Positions 16,312-25,107 of a stretch of 49,066 bases of DNA are shown here, one piece after another (position 1 is the stretch's first letter; each line of letters opens with the position of its first letter). The DNA is taken from the NCBI GenBank assembly GCA_018242255.1, contig JAFECH010000352.1, positions 1-49,066 on the forward strand. Direction: 5' to 3'. Below the pieces are notes generated by a model. It saw only the letters and a list, made by a program, of their open reading frames with translations, did no database searches and was not told the origin of the DNA. The position numbers and the translations under genes were made by a program. The stretch is from Pseudomonadota bacterium (GTDB lineage: Bacteria; Pseudomonadota; Alphaproteobacteria; Rhizobiales; Hyphomicrobiaceae).

Positions 16312-17145
16312 CTAAATCCCAAAGCGCGACCAGAGCGTACGCGCCTCGATAGCCGACACCAGATCGTCGGCAAAAGCAAGGCCGCCATTGCCTAGCCCAG
16401 ATGCGCCGGGCACACGGCGGAGCCGCGACAGAAGCCCGCCGCGATCCGGCTCGACCACCTTGAGCCGCACCTTGCTTCCGAACACATCCTGCATCTTCGA
16501 GCGAATGTCGGTTATGCCGTCGATGAGGCCAAATTCAACCGCTTTGGCAGCCGACCAAAATGCGCCGGAGAAAAGCTCATCGTCGGGGGCTTTCAGCTTG
16601 CCAAGGCGGCGTTCCTTGACGAGGCCGATGAAGACGTCGTGCACGTCCTTCTGGATCGCTTTCAGTCGCGAGACGTCATCGGCGTCTTCGGGCAGGAAGG
16701 GATCGAGTTGGTTCTTGTTGGCGCCGGCAGTGTAGACGCGGCGTTCGACACCGATCCGGTCGATCAACTCGACAAAGCCGAAGCTGCGCGAGACGACACC
16801 GATGGAGCCCACGATAGAGGATGGATCGGCGTAGATTTCATCGCCGGCGATGGCGAGAAAATATCCGCCCGAAGCAGCCACGTCTTCGCAGAATACATAG
16901 ACTTTCTTGTTTTTTTCGGCCGCCAACTGACGAAGGCGCTTGAAGATCAGGTTCGACTGCACCGGCGAGCCGCCCGGCGAGTTGATGACCACGGCGACGC
17001 CGGGAAGCTTCGACAGCGAAAATGCTTTCTCTACGGCGCCGGCATAACTCGCGAGCGACAACCCTGGCCGCAACGGCGTCGCCATGCCGATCGGGCCGCT
17101 GAAGCGGAGAACTGGAACGACGGGCGAGCGCGAAAACGGCCACAT
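16312..17145 (-). CDS. sppA: S49-family (SppA/SohB-like) membrane serine peptidase
   Basis: A 277-residue peptidase of the signal peptide peptidase A family, which degrades cleaved signal peptides and other membrane-associated peptides. The Ser-Lys dyad is visible: Ser92 in EDVAASGGYFLA and Lys144 in AGANKNQLDPF, a spacing of 52 that matches bacterial single-domain SppA. INSPGGSPVQS at 55-64 shapes the oxyanion region, and SIVGSIGVV is the usual following strand. It is the short single-domain form, not the 600-residue double E. coli type. It lacks an obvious long N-terminal membrane anchor, which is somewhat unusual. It lies between the methyltransferase gene and the small membrane protein. 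Confidence 0.9.
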   Translation of the reverse strand: MWPFSRSPVVPVLRFSGPIGMATPLRPGLSLASYAGAVEKAFSLSKLPGVAVVINSPGGSPVQSNLIFKRLRQLAAEKNKKVYVFCEDVAASGGYFLAIAGDEIYADPSSIVGSIGVVSRSFGFVELIDRIGVERRVYTAGANKNQLDPFLPEDADDVSRLKAIQKDVHDVFIGLVKERRLGKLKAPDDELFSGAFWSAAKAVEFGLIDGITDIRSKMQDVFGSKVRLKVVEPDRGGLLSRLRRVPGASGLGNGGLAFADDLVSAIEARTLWSRFGI

Positions 17146-17241
17146 AAATTCAAACTCCTGCGGGGGACGTTGGGAGGATTGCTTTGCGTGACATGGAGAG
17201 CGGATTGTCTAGTGCAATCACCGGCCTGCTGCCAGTGGCTA

Positions 17242-18042
17242 TCAGCCGCCAATTTTTGACGGCAGCGCTGCGCCGCGACGAAAAACGGCTTCGATTTCGG
17301 GCAGGAACGCCTGGTCAGGTCCATGCAAAACGAGGCTTGGCTTGATCGAAATCGGAGCACGGCTGCCTTTGATACCGGAGACGATAACTCGGATGGCCGG
17401 TTCGTCCGCTCGCGCATGAATGGGCAGCACGCTGACGGCGCCGAAACGGCCTTCGAAAGCCGAGAGAATGCGCGGCAGCGCTTCGGCTTTGTGAATCATC
17501 GCGGCGCGACCTCCGGGAGCGGCCATGCGGTTCATGAAGCGCGCCCAGACTTCCAGCGCATCCTGCGGCATCTGGTGGGACGCAGCCCGCAGATGGTTGC
17601 CTGCGGCAGTGCTGCGTCCGGCTTCGTGATAGGGCGGATTGGCGAGGACGAAGGCGAAAGTTTCGGACACAATGCCTGCCGCATCCAACGCACCTGTTGC
17701 GCGCGAAATATCAGTTTCGACAACCGATACGCGTGCGCTTAGGTTGTTGCGGTCAACATTATGGCGGGCGAGAGCTGCGAGTTTTGGTTCACGTTCGAGC
17801 AGGACGACGCCCGCACCTGGACACCGGGCCGCGACACACAAGCCCACGACTCCGACGCCGGAACCCACGTCCAATACCGTCTCTTCACCGACGAATTCCG
17901 GTGCCAGCGCGGCAGCCAGCAAAACCGCGTCCGTTCCCGCGCGATACCCGTCTCGCGGCTGACGCACAATCAAAGCATCGCCGAGAAACAGGTCCTCACT
18001 GACGTCTTCGCCGTGCGCCAGATCAGTATCAAGCACGCTCAT
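17242..18042 (-). CDS. TrmN6-like tRNA/rRNA methyltransferase
   Basis: A 266-residue SAM-dependent methyltransferase. The SAM-binding glycine motif is VLDVGSGVGVVGLC, an acidic ribose-binding residue follows (VVLLEREP), and the catalytic motif for N6-adenine methylation is NPPYHEAGR. This matches the TrmN6/YfiC family, which modifies A37 of tRNA-Val; a role in other RNA cannot be excluded. ATG 18042 was chosen over the TTG at 18063. The first 14 nt overlap the end of the DUF2007 gene, implying translational coupling. Co-directional with the S49 peptidase 96 bp downstream. Confidence 0.85.
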   Translation of the reverse strand: MSVLDTDLAHGEDVSEDLFLGDALIVRQPRDGYRAGTDAVLLAAALAPEFVGEETVLDVGSGVGVVGLCVAARCPGAGVVLLEREPKLAALARHNVDRNNLSARVSVVETDISRATGALDAAGIVSETFAFVLANPPYHEAGRSTAAGNHLRAASHQMPQDALEVWARFMNRMAAPGGRAAMIHKAEALPRILSAFEGRFGAVSVLPIHARADEPAIRVIVSGIKGSRAPISIKPSLVLHGPDQAFLPEIEAVFRRGAALPSKIGG

Positions 18043-18262
18043 GGTCAACGACCCATTCACCAAGTCCGGCCTCCCTCAGAATCCGGCTTGCCTTGTTCCA
18101 ATCGTCATCGGTAACGACAAGACGTCGCGGGAATGCTCCGATTGACCCTTCCATCAAACTCATATTTCGATCAAATATGACCGCTTCGATGCCCTGACCT
18201 GCGAGCAGGGCTTCGACATAACTGATAAGCACAAGGTCGTTCGTCAAAATTAACTCGCGCAT
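18029..18262 (-). CDS. DUF2007-family small protein
   Basis: A 77-residue protein of the DUF2007 (putative signal transducing protein, PII-like fold) family. The pattern ELILTNDLVLISYVEALLAGQGIEA with a later LVVTDDDWNKASRIL is characteristic. The family has no established ligand. ATG 18262 is chosen over TTG 18274 since the conserved region begins there. It is divergent from the polyprenyl synthase gene, sharing a 90-bp promoter region, and overlaps the methyltransferase start. The same neighbour order is common in Rhizobiales, from general knowledge of the group. Confidence 0.85.
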   Translation of the reverse strand: MRELILTNDLVLISYVEALLAGQGIEAVIFDRNMSLMEGSIGAFPRRLVVTDDDWNKASRILREAGLGEWVVDHERA

Positions 18263-18354
18263 GGCAATTCCCAAAATGAACGATGGTTTTTGCCACGCTC
18301 GATGCCGCGTGACGGTCTAAAAACGACTACCTATATTAGCATGGTCTAGGAACA

Positions 18355-19383
18355 TTGGGGGCCACCTTGGGTCGCGTAATACCGCTCGAAGACGTCCGCG
18401 AAACGAGCCAGAAGCTGCAACCGCTTCTCGATCTCGTCGCCGATGACATGGAAGCGATCAATCGCATCATACTCGACAAGGCCGTGTCCGATGTCGACAT
18501 GATCCCGGAACTCGCGCACCACCTGATCGACAGCGGCGGCAAGCGCCTGCGGCCGATGCTGGCGCTCGCGGCGGCGAAACTGTGCGGATACACCGGCAAC
18601 GGGCATATCCGCACCGCCTCGGCGGTCGAGTTCATGCACACTGCAACGCTGCTGCACGACGACGTCGTCGATGAAAGCGCGACGCGGCGCGGGCGTAAAA
18701 CCGCGCGGATGATCTGGGGCAATCAGGCGAGCGTGCTTGTCGGCGATTTTCTGCTTGGCCAGGCATTCAAGATGTTCGTCGATGTCGGATCGCTTTCGGT
18801 GCTGCGCATCATGTCGAACGCCGCGGCGACGATCGCCGAAGGCGAAGTTATGCAGCTTGCGGCAGCGAAGAATACCTCGACGACAGAAGACGACTATCTG
18901 ACGATCATCAATTCCAAGACCGCCGCTCTGTTCTCGGCTGCCGCCGAGTCCGGAGCGGCGCTAACGCAGCGTCCGAGCGAAGAGCAGGCAGCGCTGCGGT
19001 CGTACGGCAAAAATCTCGGGCTAGCCTTCCAGCTCGTCGATGACGCACTCGATTATGCGGGCGACAGCACGCGGCTCGGCAAGTCCGTCGGCGACGATTT
19101 CCGTGAAGGCAAAATCACCCTGCCCGTCATCTTGTCGTTTCGGCGTGGTTCCAATGACGAGCGGCAATTCTGGAACCGCACAATCGCTGAGGGCAACATC
19201 GCCGACGGCGACCTCGAACATGCCATCAGCCTGATGCGCCGTCACAAGGCGATCGAGGCGACGTTCGAGCGGGCGCGTTCGTATGGGGCGATTGCGCGCG
19301 ATGCGCTGGCGATCTTCCCGGGAAGCCGCGAAAAAGATGCGCTCGAGCAAGTCATCGAATTCTGCATCGGCCGTTCGCACTGA
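18355..19383 (+). CDS. ispB: polyprenyl (octaprenyl-type) diphosphate synthase
   Basis: A 342-residue all-helical prenyltransferase that extends FPP with IPP to make the long side chain of ubiquinone. Both Asp-rich motifs are intact: DDVVDES (first, after TATLLH) and DDALDY (second), and GGKRLRPML is the IPP-binding segment. Chain length (C40-C50) cannot be read reliably. There is no ATG start in the right place: TTG at 18355 (AGGA 4 nt upstream) or TTG at 18367 must be used. Its product is the quinone tail needed by ETF-QO encoded 4 kb away. It converges on ispE. Confidence 0.93.
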   Translation: MGATLGRVIPLEDVRETSQKLQPLLDLVADDMEAINRIILDKAVSDVDMIPELAHHLIDSGGKRLRPMLALAAAKLCGYTGNGHIRTASAVEFMHTATLLHDDVVDESATRRGRKTARMIWGNQASVLVGDFLLGQAFKMFVDVGSLSVLRIMSNAAATIAEGEVMQLAAAKNTSTTEDDYLTIINSKTAALFSAAAESGAALTQRPSEEQAALRSYGKNLGLAFQLVDDALDYAGDSTRLGKSVGDDFREGKITLPVILSFRRGSNDERQFWNRTIAEGNIADGDLEHAISLMRRHKAIEATFERARSYGAIARDALAIFPGSREKDALEQVIEFCIGRSH

Positions 19384-19410
19384 TCGTTCATCATGCTGCG
19401 ACCGATAACC

Positions 19411-20277
19411 TCAAGTGAGCCTTGAGGCGGCGACCCACCATTTTGGCTGGCGCGTCTTGAGCATGCGTGCACCGGTCTGTGCAGCGGTTTCGGATTCGAA
19501 AAGAGCAAAGCATGTCGGACCGGCTCCCGACAGTTGCGCGACGCGCGATCGCGGCAGCTTCGCCAGTTCCGACAGGACGTTGATGATTTCTGGAAAAAGC
19601 TGGCGCGCGGGCGCTTCGAGCGCGTTGCCGCGGAGGGCCGCGTAACGGATTACGTCTCCGACGCTTGAGAAAACCGGGGGATTTTCCGGCTCCAAGTCGG
19701 AGGGCAACGGCTCAGCATTCAATAGGCGGAACACCTCAGCCGTTTTCTTAGCGGGCACCTCAATGAGAGGATTTGCGAGCACTGCGTAAAGCTCACCGGG
19801 CAAAGCTACCTCTGTGATGTGCTCGCCGGTACCCGTCATCACCGCGCTTTGGCTTTTCAGACAGACCGGAACATCCGCACCGAGCGCGCGCGCGACAGCT
19901 CCGAGATCACGCGACACCAAGTCTGCACGAGTGCCACGGAGAAGCCGGAGCGCTGCTGCAGCGTCTGCTGAGCCGCCACCGATGCCGCTCGCGACGGGGA
20001 GATTTTTCTCAAGCGTCAAACGACCGGCAACAAAATCCGGCACCAAACGCGACATCGCCGCTACAGCCTCGTCGACGAGATTGGCGTCTCCGAGGCCAGT
20101 TGCGAACGGTCCGGTAACTTCGGTTTTCGACGCCGGGCCCAACTCGCGCGTCAAACGATCGCCGACATCTGCCGCAAAGGCGACGAAGCTTCGCAGCTCA
20201 TGATAGCCGTCCGATCGGCGCCCAAGCACTTCAAGCGTCAAATTGATCTTGGCTGGTGCGAATTCCAATTTCGACAT
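19411..20277 (-). CDS. ispE: 4-diphosphocytidyl-2-C-methyl-D-erythritol kinase
   Basis: A 288-residue GHMP kinase of the MEP pathway to IPP/DMAPP. Visible are the substrate motif FAPAKINLTLEVLGRRSDGYHEL at the N-terminus (Lys and Asn), the glycine-rich ATP loop LPVASGIGGGSADAAAALR near residue 95, and the C-terminal GHMP motif (LSGAGPTCFALFE). Length is typical. It works in the same pathway as ispH at 43.3 kb. The terminator-like palindrome upstream (20292-20319) belongs to the TPR gene, so ispE probably has little read-through from it. Confidence 0.96.
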   Translation of the reverse strand: MSKLEFAPAKINLTLEVLGRRSDGYHELRSFVAFAADVGDRLTRELGPASKTEVTGPFATGLGDANLVDEAVAAMSRLVPDFVAGRLTLEKNLPVASGIGGGSADAAAALRLLRGTRADLVSRDLGAVARALGADVPVCLKSQSAVMTGTGEHITEVALPGELYAVLANPLIEVPAKKTAEVFRLLNAEPLPSDLEPENPPVFSSVGDVIRYAALRGNALEAPARQLFPEIINVLSELAKLPRSRVAQLSGAGPTCFALFESETAAQTGARMLKTRQPKWWVAASRLT

Positions 20278-20291
20278 TCATTCCACGATAC

Positions 20292-20319
20292 GAAAACGGG
20301 CGCTCAAGCGCCCGTTTTC
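20292..20319. terminator. bidirectional terminator-like palindrome
   Basis: An inverted repeat of 13 bp (GAAAACGGGCGCT at 20292-20304 with AGCGCCCGTTTTC at 20307-20319), forming a GC stem flanked by A on one side and T on the other, so it can act in both directions. It lies between the TPR gene stop (20345) and the ispE start (20277), both on the minus strand, and should end the TPR transcript before ispE. Confidence 0.85.
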
Positions 20320-20344
20320 TGCAATTTATATTGACACCCAGTTA

Positions 20345-22159
20345 CTACTCGACAGCCCTGCCAGAAGTTCCTGTCTTGTTTTCGCTGCGTCTGCGTAATG
20401 TCTCGGTTTGAACCTGGCGCGTTTTGCCGGACGCGTTCGCTTCGCCCTTTGCATCAAGACCGCGTTCAAGCTTCGCCTTTATCTTGTCGACGTCATCGGG
20501 CTCAGGGTCCAGCGACAAAGCTTGCGACCACTGGAAACGCGCCTCGCGCTCGCGACCGACCTTCCAGAAAGCATCGCCCAGATGATCGTTCAGGGTCGGG
20601 TCTTCCGGCTTGATCTCAACAGCGCGCTCGAGATAGCGGACAGCTTCCTTGAAGTTGCCTTGCTTGTAGTGTGCCCAGCCGAGACTATCGACGATGTAAC
20701 CGTCGTCCGGCTTGAGTTGCACGGCCTTCTCGATCAGGCGCGTACCCTCTTTGAGATTTTTTCCCTGATCGACCCAGGAGTAGCCCAGATAGTTAAGAAC
20801 GAGAGGCTGATCGGGAGCGAGGACAAGGGCACGCTTCAGATCTGCTTCGGCGGCAGGCCAGTTCTTCAACCGCTCATAAGAAGTGCCGCGCGCGTAGAAG
20901 TAACCCCAGTTGCGCGGGTCGGATTTGTCGATGACCTTGAGAGCTTTCGTGAAATACGTGACGGCGCCCTCATAATCCTTGCGCGCACGCATAATGTTCC
21001 CGAGCGCCTCCAACGGCCGAACGTCTTTCGGATTGTCTTCAGAAAGCTTGACCAAAATCGCCTTGGCCTCGTCCGGCTTGTCGAGCGAGTTCAGATCGAA
21101 TGCCCGGCGAATGTCGATTGCGCTTTGCAGCGGCGTACCCTTGGGAATTTTGTCGTACGTCTGCAGCGCCTCGTCATAGCGCTTCACAGCTTCCTGCGCA
21201 TTTGCAAGCGCGGCGAGCGCGAATATGTGATCCGGCTTGGCGTCAAGCGCGAGCTGGAGATAGATCGTGCCGAGGCTTACGCCTCCTTCACCGGCCAGAG
21301 CTTCACCCAAGCCATAGAAGACTTCCGACAGGCCGTCGGTCGCATTGGCGATGAGAAACGGCGGCTTTTTCTTCTTCTTGATCGTATCCAGCATTTCCTT
21401 GGCGAGAGGATGTGGATCGCCCTGGCTCTTGGCGAGCTGCTTATTGATGACCATGCGGGCCGTTTTGAAGTCGCCATAATGCGCAGCCGACTGCGCATAG
21501 GCGAGCGACGTTCTAAGCGTGCGGCTGTCCTGACGGAAAACCTTCTCGTAGGACGCGCGCGCGATGGCCTTGCGGCCGGCGATGTCGGCGATCAGCGCGC
21601 GGTGATAGCGCAGATAGAACTGCGCCCAATCCGGCTGCTTGGGAAGATCGAGCGCCTTCAAAGCGCCGTCGGCATCACCGGCGGCGAGACGCGTCCAGCC
21701 GATGGCAATCGCGCTGGTGAGTTCGCCGATCGGATTTTCAGATGCCGCAGCGAAGCGTTCCTCAGCCTTCTTGTAGTCGCCAGCCTTGAACGCTGTGACA
21801 CCGAGAAGGAACTGCGACATGCGATGCGAGCCCTGCGAGGAAGAGAGCTGCTCAGCAAGCGGAATGGCCTTCGGCCAATCTCCGGACATCGTTTCCATCT
21901 GGAAGGCCTGCTCGAGCAGAACCTCGTTGTCGGGATCGCGCTCAAGAGCGCGGCCGTAGAATTCAGCAGCTTCTTCGGTGTCCTGCGCGGCGCGGGCAAA
22001 ACGACCGGCGAGGTAGTTGCCGAGAATGGAATTTGAAACTTCGTCCTGACCAGGTTCCTGATCTTGCGAGCGGGCCGGAGCCTCGCTGAAAAACCCGGCA
22101 ACCGTCAGAGCGACCGCTACTAGGCATACGCTCAGCCCACGCCCGATGAGTCCCCGCAT
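20345..22159 (-). CDS. secreted/periplasmic TPR-repeat protein
   Basis: A 604-residue protein with a signal peptide (CLVAVALTVAGFFSEAPARSQ) followed by many tetratricopeptide repeats. Clear units include AAEFYGRALERDPDNEVLLEQAF near the N-terminus and, in the last third, LGYSWVDQGKNLKEGTRLIEKAVQLKPDDGY and AVRYLERAVEIKPEDPTLNDHLGDAFW. Such arrays bind other proteins, often in outer-membrane assembly or secretion. The last 40 residues are charged and probably disordered. The start at 22159 was chosen because the signal peptide begins there; the longer frame from 22264 has no ribosome binding site. Homologs of this layout are common in Alphaproteobacteria; function is not established. Confidence 0.88.
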   Translation of the reverse strand: MRGLIGRGLSVCLVAVALTVAGFFSEAPARSQDQEPGQDEVSNSILGNYLAGRFARAAQDTEEAAEFYGRALERDPDNEVLLEQAFQMETMSGDWPKAIPLAEQLSSSQGSHRMSQFLLGVTAFKAGDYKKAEERFAAASENPIGELTSAIAIGWTRLAAGDADGALKALDLPKQPDWAQFYLRYHRALIADIAGRKAIARASYEKVFRQDSRTLRTSLAYAQSAAHYGDFKTARMVINKQLAKSQGDPHPLAKEMLDTIKKKKKPPFLIANATDGLSEVFYGLGEALAGEGGVSLGTIYLQLALDAKPDHIFALAALANAQEAVKRYDEALQTYDKIPKGTPLQSAIDIRRAFDLNSLDKPDEAKAILVKLSEDNPKDVRPLEALGNIMRARKDYEGAVTYFTKALKVIDKSDPRNWGYFYARGTSYERLKNWPAAEADLKRALVLAPDQPLVLNYLGYSWVDQGKNLKEGTRLIEKAVQLKPDDGYIVDSLGWAHYKQGNFKEAVRYLERAVEIKPEDPTLNDHLGDAFWKVGREREARFQWSQALSLDPEPDDVDKIKAKLERGLDAKGEANASGKTRQVQTETLRRRSENKTGTSGRAVE

Positions 22160-22400
22160 CGACTTTTTCCCTTTGCTGCCGGAAGCCAATTCGATTCCTG
22201 CGGCGGCGAGCCTAGCAAAGATATCGCAAGCTTGGCGACAAGCTTTACGTGAAAAATAAGACATGAGCCGAAATTGCTAACTGTTATCAACCGTCAACGC
22301 CATGGGCGCAACGTTCAGCCAGCGTAGCAAATCAAGCCCCCGCATGCTGGTACCTCGCCGTTTTTTCGGACACTAGATTGCCAGCATTTGAAGTACATCG

Positions 22401-24083
22401 TCACATTCCGGCGTAATTTGGCCCGCCACCACCTTCAGGGCAGGTCCAATTGATATTTTGGCTGGGGTCTTTGATGTCGCAGGTTTTGCAATGAACGCAA
22501 TTCTGCGCGTTGATCTGGAACCGCGGTTCACCGCCATCGCCTTGCACGACCTCATAGACCGCAGCCGGGCAATAGCGCTGCGCCGGCTCGGCATATTCGG
22601 GCAGATTGACCGCAATCGGCACAGTCGGGTCGAGAAGTTTCAAATGAACAGGCTGATCTTCTTCGTGATTGGTGGCCGAGAATGACACGTTCGTCAGCCG
22701 GTCGAAGGTCAATTTGCCGTCGGGCTTGGGATAGGCGATCGGCTTGAAGTTTTTGGCCTTGCCTGTCGCCAAGGCGTCATTCTTGCCGTGCTTCAATGTG
22801 AAGCCGAGGCCGACGCCGGAAATGATAGTGTTGAGCCAAAGATCCATGCCGCCCAACATCACGCCGAGCACCGTGCCGAAGCGGGACCAGAACGGCTTCA
22901 TATTGCGTACGCGCTTCAGATCGCGCGCGATGTCGCCGGTGCGGACCTCGGTTTCGTAGGCATCGAGTTTGTCATGTGCACGCCCTGCCGCGATGGCGTC
23001 GGTAACGGCGTCGGCGGCAGCAATACCGGACAGAATTGCGTTGTGGCTGCCTTTGATGCGCGGAAGGTTGACCATGCCAGCGGCGCAGCCCAGCAACGCG
23101 CCACCCGGAAAGACGAGATCGGGCATCGATTGCCAGCCGCCTTCGGTGATCGCGCGTGCGCCGTAGCCGATCCGCTTGCCACCTTCGAACGTGTCGCGAA
23201 TGGCCGGATGCGTCTTGAAGCGCTGAAACTCTTCGTAAGGCGAGAGGTAAGGGTTCGCGTAGTTCAGGTGAACGACGAAGCCGACCGCGACGAGGTTTTC
23301 GCCGTAGTGATAAAGGAAAGATCCACCACCGGTCTTGTTGTCGAGCGGCCAGCCGAACGAGTGCTGAACGTAGCCCGGGCGATGTTTTTCGGGGGCAACC
23401 TGCCAAAGCTCCTTGAGGCCGATGCCGTACTTCTGGGGCTCGTGATCATTGGCGAGGTCGAAATGGCGGATGAGGCCCTTGGACAGCGATCCGCGCGCGC
23501 CTTCGGCGATCAGTGTGTACTTGCCGCGCAACTCCATGCCACGCACGAAGCTATCTTTCGGCTCTCCCTCGCGTCCGACGCCCATGTCGCCCGTCGCGAT
23601 GCCGACGACGGCGCCTTTTTCGTCAAACAGAACTTCGCTGGCAGCGAAGCCAGGATAGATTTCGACGCCAAGTTCAGCCGCCTGATCGCCGAGCCATTTG
23701 CACAGTGCACCGAGACTGACAATGTAGTTGCCATGGTTGTGCATCAGCGGCGGCATCGGCCAGTTCGGCAGGCGCATCTGGCCTGCGGGGCCAAGAACCA
23801 AGAAGACGTCTTCCGTCACCGGCGTCTCGACGGGCGCGCCGCGTTCTTTCCAATCGGGGATGAGGCGATTGAGGCCAATCGGGTCGATGACAGCGCCGGA
23901 CAGAATGTGGGCGCCAACCTCGGAGCCCTTCTCGACCACGACGACGGAGAGATCAGAGCCCGTTTCTGCCGCTTTCTGCTTCAGGCGGATTGCCGCCGCC
24001 AGACCAGCAGGTCCCGCTCCGACGATCACTACGTCGAAGTCCATTGCCTCGCGGGCGGGCAGGTCGGCGTCATCGGCGGCCAT
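22401..24083 (-). CDS. etfD: electron transfer flavoprotein-ubiquinone oxidoreductase
   Basis: A 560-residue membrane-bound enzyme that passes electrons from reduced ETF (fatty-acid, amino-acid and methylated-amine oxidation) to ubiquinone. The FAD-binding motif VVIVGAGPAGLAAAIRL is near residue 20. The ubiquinone-binding region is in the middle (GWPLDNKTGGGSFLYHYGEN). The C-terminus has the 4Fe-4S domain with four Cys: one in RYCPAAVYEV and three in NCVHCKTCDI. The length matches ETF-QO. AAGAGG lies before two consecutive ATGs (24086, 24083); the second has the better spacing. It is divergent from the uracil-DNA glycosylase gene. The etfAB genes are not in the window. Confidence 0.95.
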   Translation of the reverse strand: MAADDADLPAREAMDFDVVIVGAGPAGLAAAIRLKQKAAETGSDLSVVVVEKGSEVGAHILSGAVIDPIGLNRLIPDWKERGAPVETPVTEDVFLVLGPAGQMRLPNWPMPPLMHNHGNYIVSLGALCKWLGDQAAELGVEIYPGFAASEVLFDEKGAVVGIATGDMGVGREGEPKDSFVRGMELRGKYTLIAEGARGSLSKGLIRHFDLANDHEPQKYGIGLKELWQVAPEKHRPGYVQHSFGWPLDNKTGGGSFLYHYGENLVAVGFVVHLNYANPYLSPYEEFQRFKTHPAIRDTFEGGKRIGYGARAITEGGWQSMPDLVFPGGALLGCAAGMVNLPRIKGSHNAILSGIAAADAVTDAIAAGRAHDKLDAYETEVRTGDIARDLKRVRNMKPFWSRFGTVLGVMLGGMDLWLNTIISGVGLGFTLKHGKNDALATGKAKNFKPIAYPKPDGKLTFDRLTNVSFSATNHEEDQPVHLKLLDPTVPIAVNLPEYAEPAQRYCPAAVYEVVQGDGGEPRFQINAQNCVHCKTCDIKDPSQNINWTCPEGGGGPNYAGM

Positions 24084-24223
24084 CATCACCTCTTTTGGAT
24101 GTTCGAAAGTCCAGGGGTTTCGATTAGGTTGCGGGAGGGAAAGCGTCAAGTTGACCAATAACGCGCGACGGCACGTTGGGGATGCGTGCAATTGACGGCG
24201 CGCATCATTATTGTCGGCCGCCG

Positions 24224-25087
24224 ATGACCAACTCGTACGATAAAGACGAAATGCTGGCACTGCTCGATTGGTTTCAGGCGATGGGCGTCGACGCGGCCGT
24301 CGGCGAGATGCCGCACGACTGGCTGGCGCGCGGCGATGAGGCTCCAGGCGCTGGTTTTTCATGGCCGGAGCGCGAAAAGGCAGCGCCGACCGCGCGTCCG
24401 GTGGCACCGCCGCAATCGGCACGTCCGGGAGTGTCGCGAAGCGCGCCGGGCCTCGATCCGGGGCGGCCACGCGCGGCGACGCCGCTCGGCGCCAGCGAGG
24501 CCGAAACCGGTGCTCGCCGGATTGCACGCGCCGTCACATCGCTCGAAGGGCTCGAAGCGGCGCTGCAGGCATTCGATGGCTGCGGCCTCAAATCGACGGC
24601 AACGAAGCTGTGCTTTTATCGCGGTGCGCCGCAGGCGGATGTGATGTTCATCGGCGAAGCACCGGGACGCGATGAGGATTTGGCGGGAAAGCCATTCGTC
24701 GGTCGCGCGGGGCAATTGCTCGACAAGATGCTTGCCGCAATCGGGCTTTCGGAAGCGGACGTACACATCACCAATATCGTCTATTGGCGGCCGCCGGGAA
24801 ACCGCACGCCGACGCCACAGGAAGCGCTGTCCTGCCGGCCGTTTCTCGAACGGCAGATCGAGCTCGTCGCGCCGAAGATGCTTGTCGCCGTAGGCGGCGC
24901 GGCAGCGAAGGAAGTGCTCGGCGCGGCGGAAGGCATCATGCGGCTTCGGGGCAAGTGGCGCGAGGTGCAAGTCGGGGAGCGTAAGATCCCGGCGATTGCA
25001 ACGTTGCATCCGGCTTACCTGTTGCGAACGCCCGCAGCAAAGCAGCTCGCGTGGATGGATCTGCTACAAATCAAGTCGAAGCTTTAG
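24224..25087 (+). CDS. uracil-DNA glycosylase, family 4-like, with reduced Fe-S ligands
   Basis: A 287-residue base-excision repair enzyme removing uracil from DNA. Motif A is GEAPGRDED (about 144) and motif B is HPAYLL (about 262), with PFVGRAGQLLDKML between, as in family 4 (UDGa/UdgA). Residues about 20-110 are an alanine/proline-rich extension of low complexity. Family 4 enzymes bind a 4Fe-4S cluster with four Cys. Here the usual CxxC start is FxxC (Cys120 kept) and the usual Cys before RPPGNRTP is Trp188, while Cys204 (LSCRPF) is kept. Two of four ligands therefore seem absent, so a normal cluster is doubtful. Start 24224 follows the Rossmann-free N-terminal helix; moaB follows after 20 bp. 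Confidence 0.88.
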   Translation: MTNSYDKDEMLALLDWFQAMGVDAAVGEMPHDWLARGDEAPGAGFSWPEREKAAPTARPVAPPQSARPGVSRSAPGLDPGRPRAATPLGASEAETGARRIARAVTSLEGLEAALQAFDGCGLKSTATKLCFYRGAPQADVMFIGEAPGRDEDLAGKPFVGRAGQLLDKMLAAIGLSEADVHITNIVYWRPPGNRTPTPQEALSCRPFLERQIELVAPKMLVAVGGAAAKEVLGAAEGIMRLRGKWREVQVGERKIPAIATLHPAYLLRTPAAKQLAWMDLLQIKSKL

Positions 25088-25107
25088 ACAACATAACGAG
25101 GCTTGCC

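Noticed and set aside
19409-19427. Hairpin CCTCAAG/CTTGAGG at the end of ispE as a terminator
   Set aside because: It overlaps the ispE stop codon and has no T run on either strand; too weak to call.
20408-22036. 542-codon plus-strand ORF opposite the TPR gene
   Set aside because: It is antisense to a clear TPR protein with signal peptide; it has no ribosome binding site, no recognisable domain, and biased Arg/Leu/Val composition expected from a GC-rich shadow frame.
22788-24161. 457-codon plus-strand ORF opposite ETF-QO
   Set aside because: Antisense to ETF-QO, which has all FAD and Fe-S motifs. The opposite frame is a composition effect.
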